Source of the DNA: Morinoia aosen | Lineage: Eukaryota > Arthropoda > Malacostraca > Amphipoda > Talitridae | Reading direction: 5' to 3' | NCBI GenBank assembly: GCA_030386875.1 | Contig: CM059562.1 | Coordinates: 64,354,201 to 64,418,200 of the forward strand | Length of the DNA stretch: 64,000 nucleotides | Shown here: one piece after another, positions 60,688-64,000 of the stretch | Numbering within the stretch: the first letter of the stretch is position 1 | How the letters are laid out: every line of letters starts with the position of its first letter | Made by a program: the position numbers and the translations under genes | Notes under the pieces: model-generated | Told to the model about the DNA's origin: nothing | Databases searched by the model: none | The model's input: only the letters and a program-made list of their open reading frames with translations

Positions 60688-63600
60688 GTGAGCATATACA
60701 ATCTAACACTGGAGACAGAGGCTCGCGTTGGGGGAATTCATGTTCTTATTGCAGTAATAAGAAACCAAGCCGCTGTACAGCATTTTGTATTGCTATGACA
60801 CTTGTCGCACCTCATGTTTCAAGCTCTCATTAGGTCCTGATAGCAGCAGCTCACATAATTAAGCTATTTCCTTTGGAGAGCTAGTTACATTACATTATCC
60901 CATTGCCTCCTCATTAGCAGGTTCAAGCTGCACGGCGATGAGGAATGAGTTTCGAAAAGCTACTGAAGAGCCTAACTTAGGCAAAATTACGAATTTTCCC
61001 CGCTATCGCCGATAGCAAGTCATTTTTCTGGTATCGCTCGCTTCCAATTCTTTTTCAGTGTATCTTTAATTATGCCGCCCTACCTTGTCAAGATTGGCTC
61101 CTCACTCTGTCTCAGCAACTCAAAATGTACAAAATAGCAGTGCGACACTTGGTATCTAATTTCAACGCAGTGATGTTTCCTCATTACCTGCGTCCTCGTA
61201 ATTGCTCACCGTCGAAGTTTGGGATATTCCCGAGAACTATTTACTCGATTGTTAGTGAACTCAGCGCGTGAAAGTGTTTCATTTTTTTCGTACAATTTAC
61301 CGCAGGATTTAAAATCCTTATCATTTAACTATGTACTAATGTATTTTACGATGGCAAACAATCGCTTGAACCTTTTTTTGAAAGTGATGTATAATTTCAT
61401 CTTTTTCTCAATTTTCCTTTTTATCAAGAATGAAAATTTCACACTTGCCACTTCTTGTGGAAAGCCGTAAGAGTCGAGCGACATTTTTATTACAAGTGCG
61501 TTATTGACCTTTTGATCTTGACCATTCAGAAGGGTTTTCAAACCTGAAATTGATACCCGTTATATTGGCTTTGCTTAACAAACAAAAACATAAGATAAAA
61601 GCATAATTTTAGTCAGCCTAAAATGTTTAAACTTCCAGCAACTAAAAAATAATAAGAGTTCCTTAGAACTTTTTCATGGAAATTTGGAGATTCATTTTCA
61701 CTCTCAACACGAGTTTATGGACTGTAACAACCCTGACGCATTTCCGTCCGCAGGTTCAACGTTTTATTTGTATCGGATGACTCAAGATCAATATTTTGTT
61801 CTAGCCGACATCAGTTTTACTGGCCTTAGCGCGTAATTAGATGCGAGAAGAGGAATGTAATAATCTAAGTTGAAAGAATCTTCAAGACAGCCCTGCTTTG
61901 CTCACAACGTACGTTCAGGATAGTATTTGACTCATTTGCAATGACACAAAATCTAGCATGCCGTCAATGTTGCGTCAATCAGGAAGAGGTAAACCTGGAT
62001 TGGGAACATCTAAAATGAAAAGCGAGGTTTGGAAATGAATATCTACTATGATTTTAGAGCGGTACCTCAACAAATTGAAGACATGGGAATGACAGTGTTT
62101 TATTCATGCCTAAAATTTAATTCTTAATAGCTAAAGGTGCAAACGTCCTTAAAACAGGATAAGCGCCATAATCTTTGCTTGTTACTCTTGTCCTTATATA
62201 ACAGAGGCAGAAGCCGATGCTTAAATGAATTTCATAAAAAAAATTAGAGTAATAAGCTTTATTTGTAGCTTCCATTTCTGGGAATTTTGCGAAGACGTCA
62301 CTTCTGCGGATGTCAATTCAGACCGTGGGGTGCCGGTCACCAGCGCTCACGTTTTCATGCAGAAATACACTTGTTCTCGATTCTTCGAACCGTCTGACTT
62401 GAGAGTAATTTGAATATGCTATTTGTCGGTCGCTGCCTACTTCTGTTTGCGTTAAAAACTGAACGTGAGAAGCAATTCTCTGACGATCGTGAAACGTGAC
62501 TGCACTCTCTATTCTCAGTGCTGTTCAGTAGAACTCACTGAGCTCTTGATATTAGGGCAGTCTGGTTTTCAAGCGCAAGGAAGGAAACATGTGTCGAACT
62601 TTGCACCGCTGCAGTGCTTCTTTCTTACATTGATTGGTTTCCCCTCGGTATTCAATTCGTTTCAGCCCTTGAAATAGCAAGACATTATTTCAAAAGGTGC
62701 AGCCAATGTTTAGGAAAGTACGAAATATCCGCTTTTCGGGACGGTTCCTCCAAAATTAATTTTTTCTTCGAGAGAGACGAATCGGTTGTCATCTGGTATG
62801 ATAATTTTCATTTATTACTAATACCATGTTAAAAAATCGTATGCGTTTGAGAGCAATTTTCAGGAATATAAAGTCTTTTCAAAGGTTACATAAATGATTC
62901 TTTGAGAGTCAAATATGGAAACTGTCTCTGTTAAGAGACCGTTTGATTTTTCGAGAATCTCTCCGTACATCAGCACTTACACATGTTCCTCAATGAGCAC
63001 TTATTAGCCTGCAGTATCTGACGCCCCCTTGCGGAAGCAGCTTGAGCTGTGCCATCAACCCTGATCAGACGGACACGAGCCCGGTCCGTACAATAGAGCA
63101 CGTTTCGGTCCGTGCCGGGCAGACCGATCAAGAGATTCAAGCAGCGGTCAGGGGATCTGTCTGCAGCCCGCGCCGCAGTGCTTGAGGTCCTTAGCTATTA
63201 AAGTGGCGCAACCCTCTGCATGCATTACTGCAGACAAGGAACTAGGGGCAGTATATCCAAAGAACAACTAAGGGAACTATTGGAGCATTTACAAAATCGT
63301 GAAGAAATTACATCCAAATTTTCTTGTAAATTTTCTCGGACTCGGTTGATTTACTTTATATTTTTAGGGAGTAGAACCGACTGTGATCAAAAGTAGAATC
63401 TTGCAGGACAAACTGGCTCAATTTTCCTACACTTTCACTTATTGTCTTGCAATGAATCTGATAAAGAGAAACGATGCTTTATCCTAATCTGTTACACTGA
63501 GTGTGACGTTCTTCCTTGCTCCTTCACACAAACAGTCTCACAATGCAAACTACCGTGCGCAGGGACCGAAATTTTAGAACCAGTTGAGCCATCGAGAAAA

Positions 63601-63770
63601 CTTTTGGTGTGTGTGTGCAAGTCATGCCATCAGTATCTGATAAATAGACGAATTCAACTTATTTTTTAGCCACCAACAATTGAAGTCCCTACATATTTAG
63701 AAATCACTCGGAACAGCGTTTCAATAATGATCATGAGGCTTTTCAAATATTTTATGCTGCTCATGAAGTA
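60688..63770. other. no firm gene
   Basis: A + segment at 62271-62413, after CTTTATTTGTAG, reads HFWEFCEDVTSADVNSDRGV and on to a stop, and could be a terminal exon. A Cys-rich + frame at 63442-63669 (nine or more Cys in 75 residues) has no recognised spacing. The rest is AT-rich. Confidence 0.22.
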
Positions 63771-63895
63771 AAGCCTTTAGCTGATTGAATGGCACGTAAG
63801 TCTTTTAAAGAGTAATCGATTGTGATTGATTATAATCTACCACCATCAATCGTTCCGTAAATATCTTACGTGTCGTTCAATCAGCTCACGGCCTT
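63771..63895. repeat. 125-nt hairpin, miRNA-precursor-like or small MITE
   Basis: AGCTGATTGAATGGCACGTAAG (about 63779-63800) pairs with CTTACGTGTCGTTCAATCAGCT (about 63865-63886) with two mismatches, and AAGCC/GGCTT-like bases extend the stem outward. The inner 64 bases can also pair partly (CGATTG with CAATCG). Confidence 0.75.
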
Positions 63896-64000
63896 ACGTC
63901 GGGATTGGCAAAAAGTAATTGCGCGTTTATGAGAAAAGACTTCATTATCGGTCGTAAAATTTTACCCAAGAATTTATCATCTATGTATGCGCTATTACTG

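Noticed and set aside
1..64000. tRNA and rRNA genes
   Set aside because: Scanning by eye for GGTTCGAATCC-type B boxes on both strands gave no cloverleaf-compatible candidate. A tRNAscan run would be decisive.

Overview
This is an AT-rich stretch of eukaryotic, almost certainly arthropod, nuclear DNA. The signs are GT-AG spliced exons, several decayed Tc1/mariner-type transposons with TA target duplications, miniature foldback elements, large minisatellites and a 500-base assembly gap (58024-58523). A PAN-like plus C-type-lectin architecture with short exons fits a pancrustacean. I lean weakly to a crustacean but cannot prove it. Nothing bacterial (operons, ribosome sites, CRISPR) is present.

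The one gene I can reconstruct with confidence is a secreted C-type-lectin-like protein on the + strand, with exons at about 11006-11120, 12318-12462, 14332-14474, 15220-15373 and 15539-15729. One reading frame survives all four splices. It encodes a hydrophobic leader, a short PAN-like segment and a C-type lectin domain that lacks the usual sugar-binding triplet. The initiator Met is not resolved. The gene sits among mobile DNA: a Harbinger-like MITE (5497-6019), an internally deleted mariner (6147-6728), a near-complete foldback (7696-8670), a full-length dead Tc1 element (9153-10678) and a mariner relic inside its second intron (about 13290-14000). A 2.3 kb higher-order minisatellite (16072-18353) begins about 340 bases after its stop codon.

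The rest is mostly intergenic or intronic sequence with repeats. These include a 1.19 kb nested foldback (20679-21865), a 20-bp minisatellite of 47 copies with no length change (36171-37110), a cluster of overlapping hairpins followed by an A-rich tract (42257-42552), a 38-bp minisatellite (55833-56518), and a GC-rich repeat cluster beside the gap (58646-59210). There are also four tandem mini-hairpins with paired base changes (3230-3390), and long hairpins at 972-1156 and 63771-63895.

Scattered GC-richer, splice-flanked open segments look like internal or terminal exons of unrecognised genes, mostly on the - strand. The best are 23568-23818 (membrane protein), 39201-39353 (Cys-containing, phase 1-1), 52749-52900, 31492-31750 with 30966-31115, and 41805-42196. 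They are offered as candidates, since no transcript or homology search was available.
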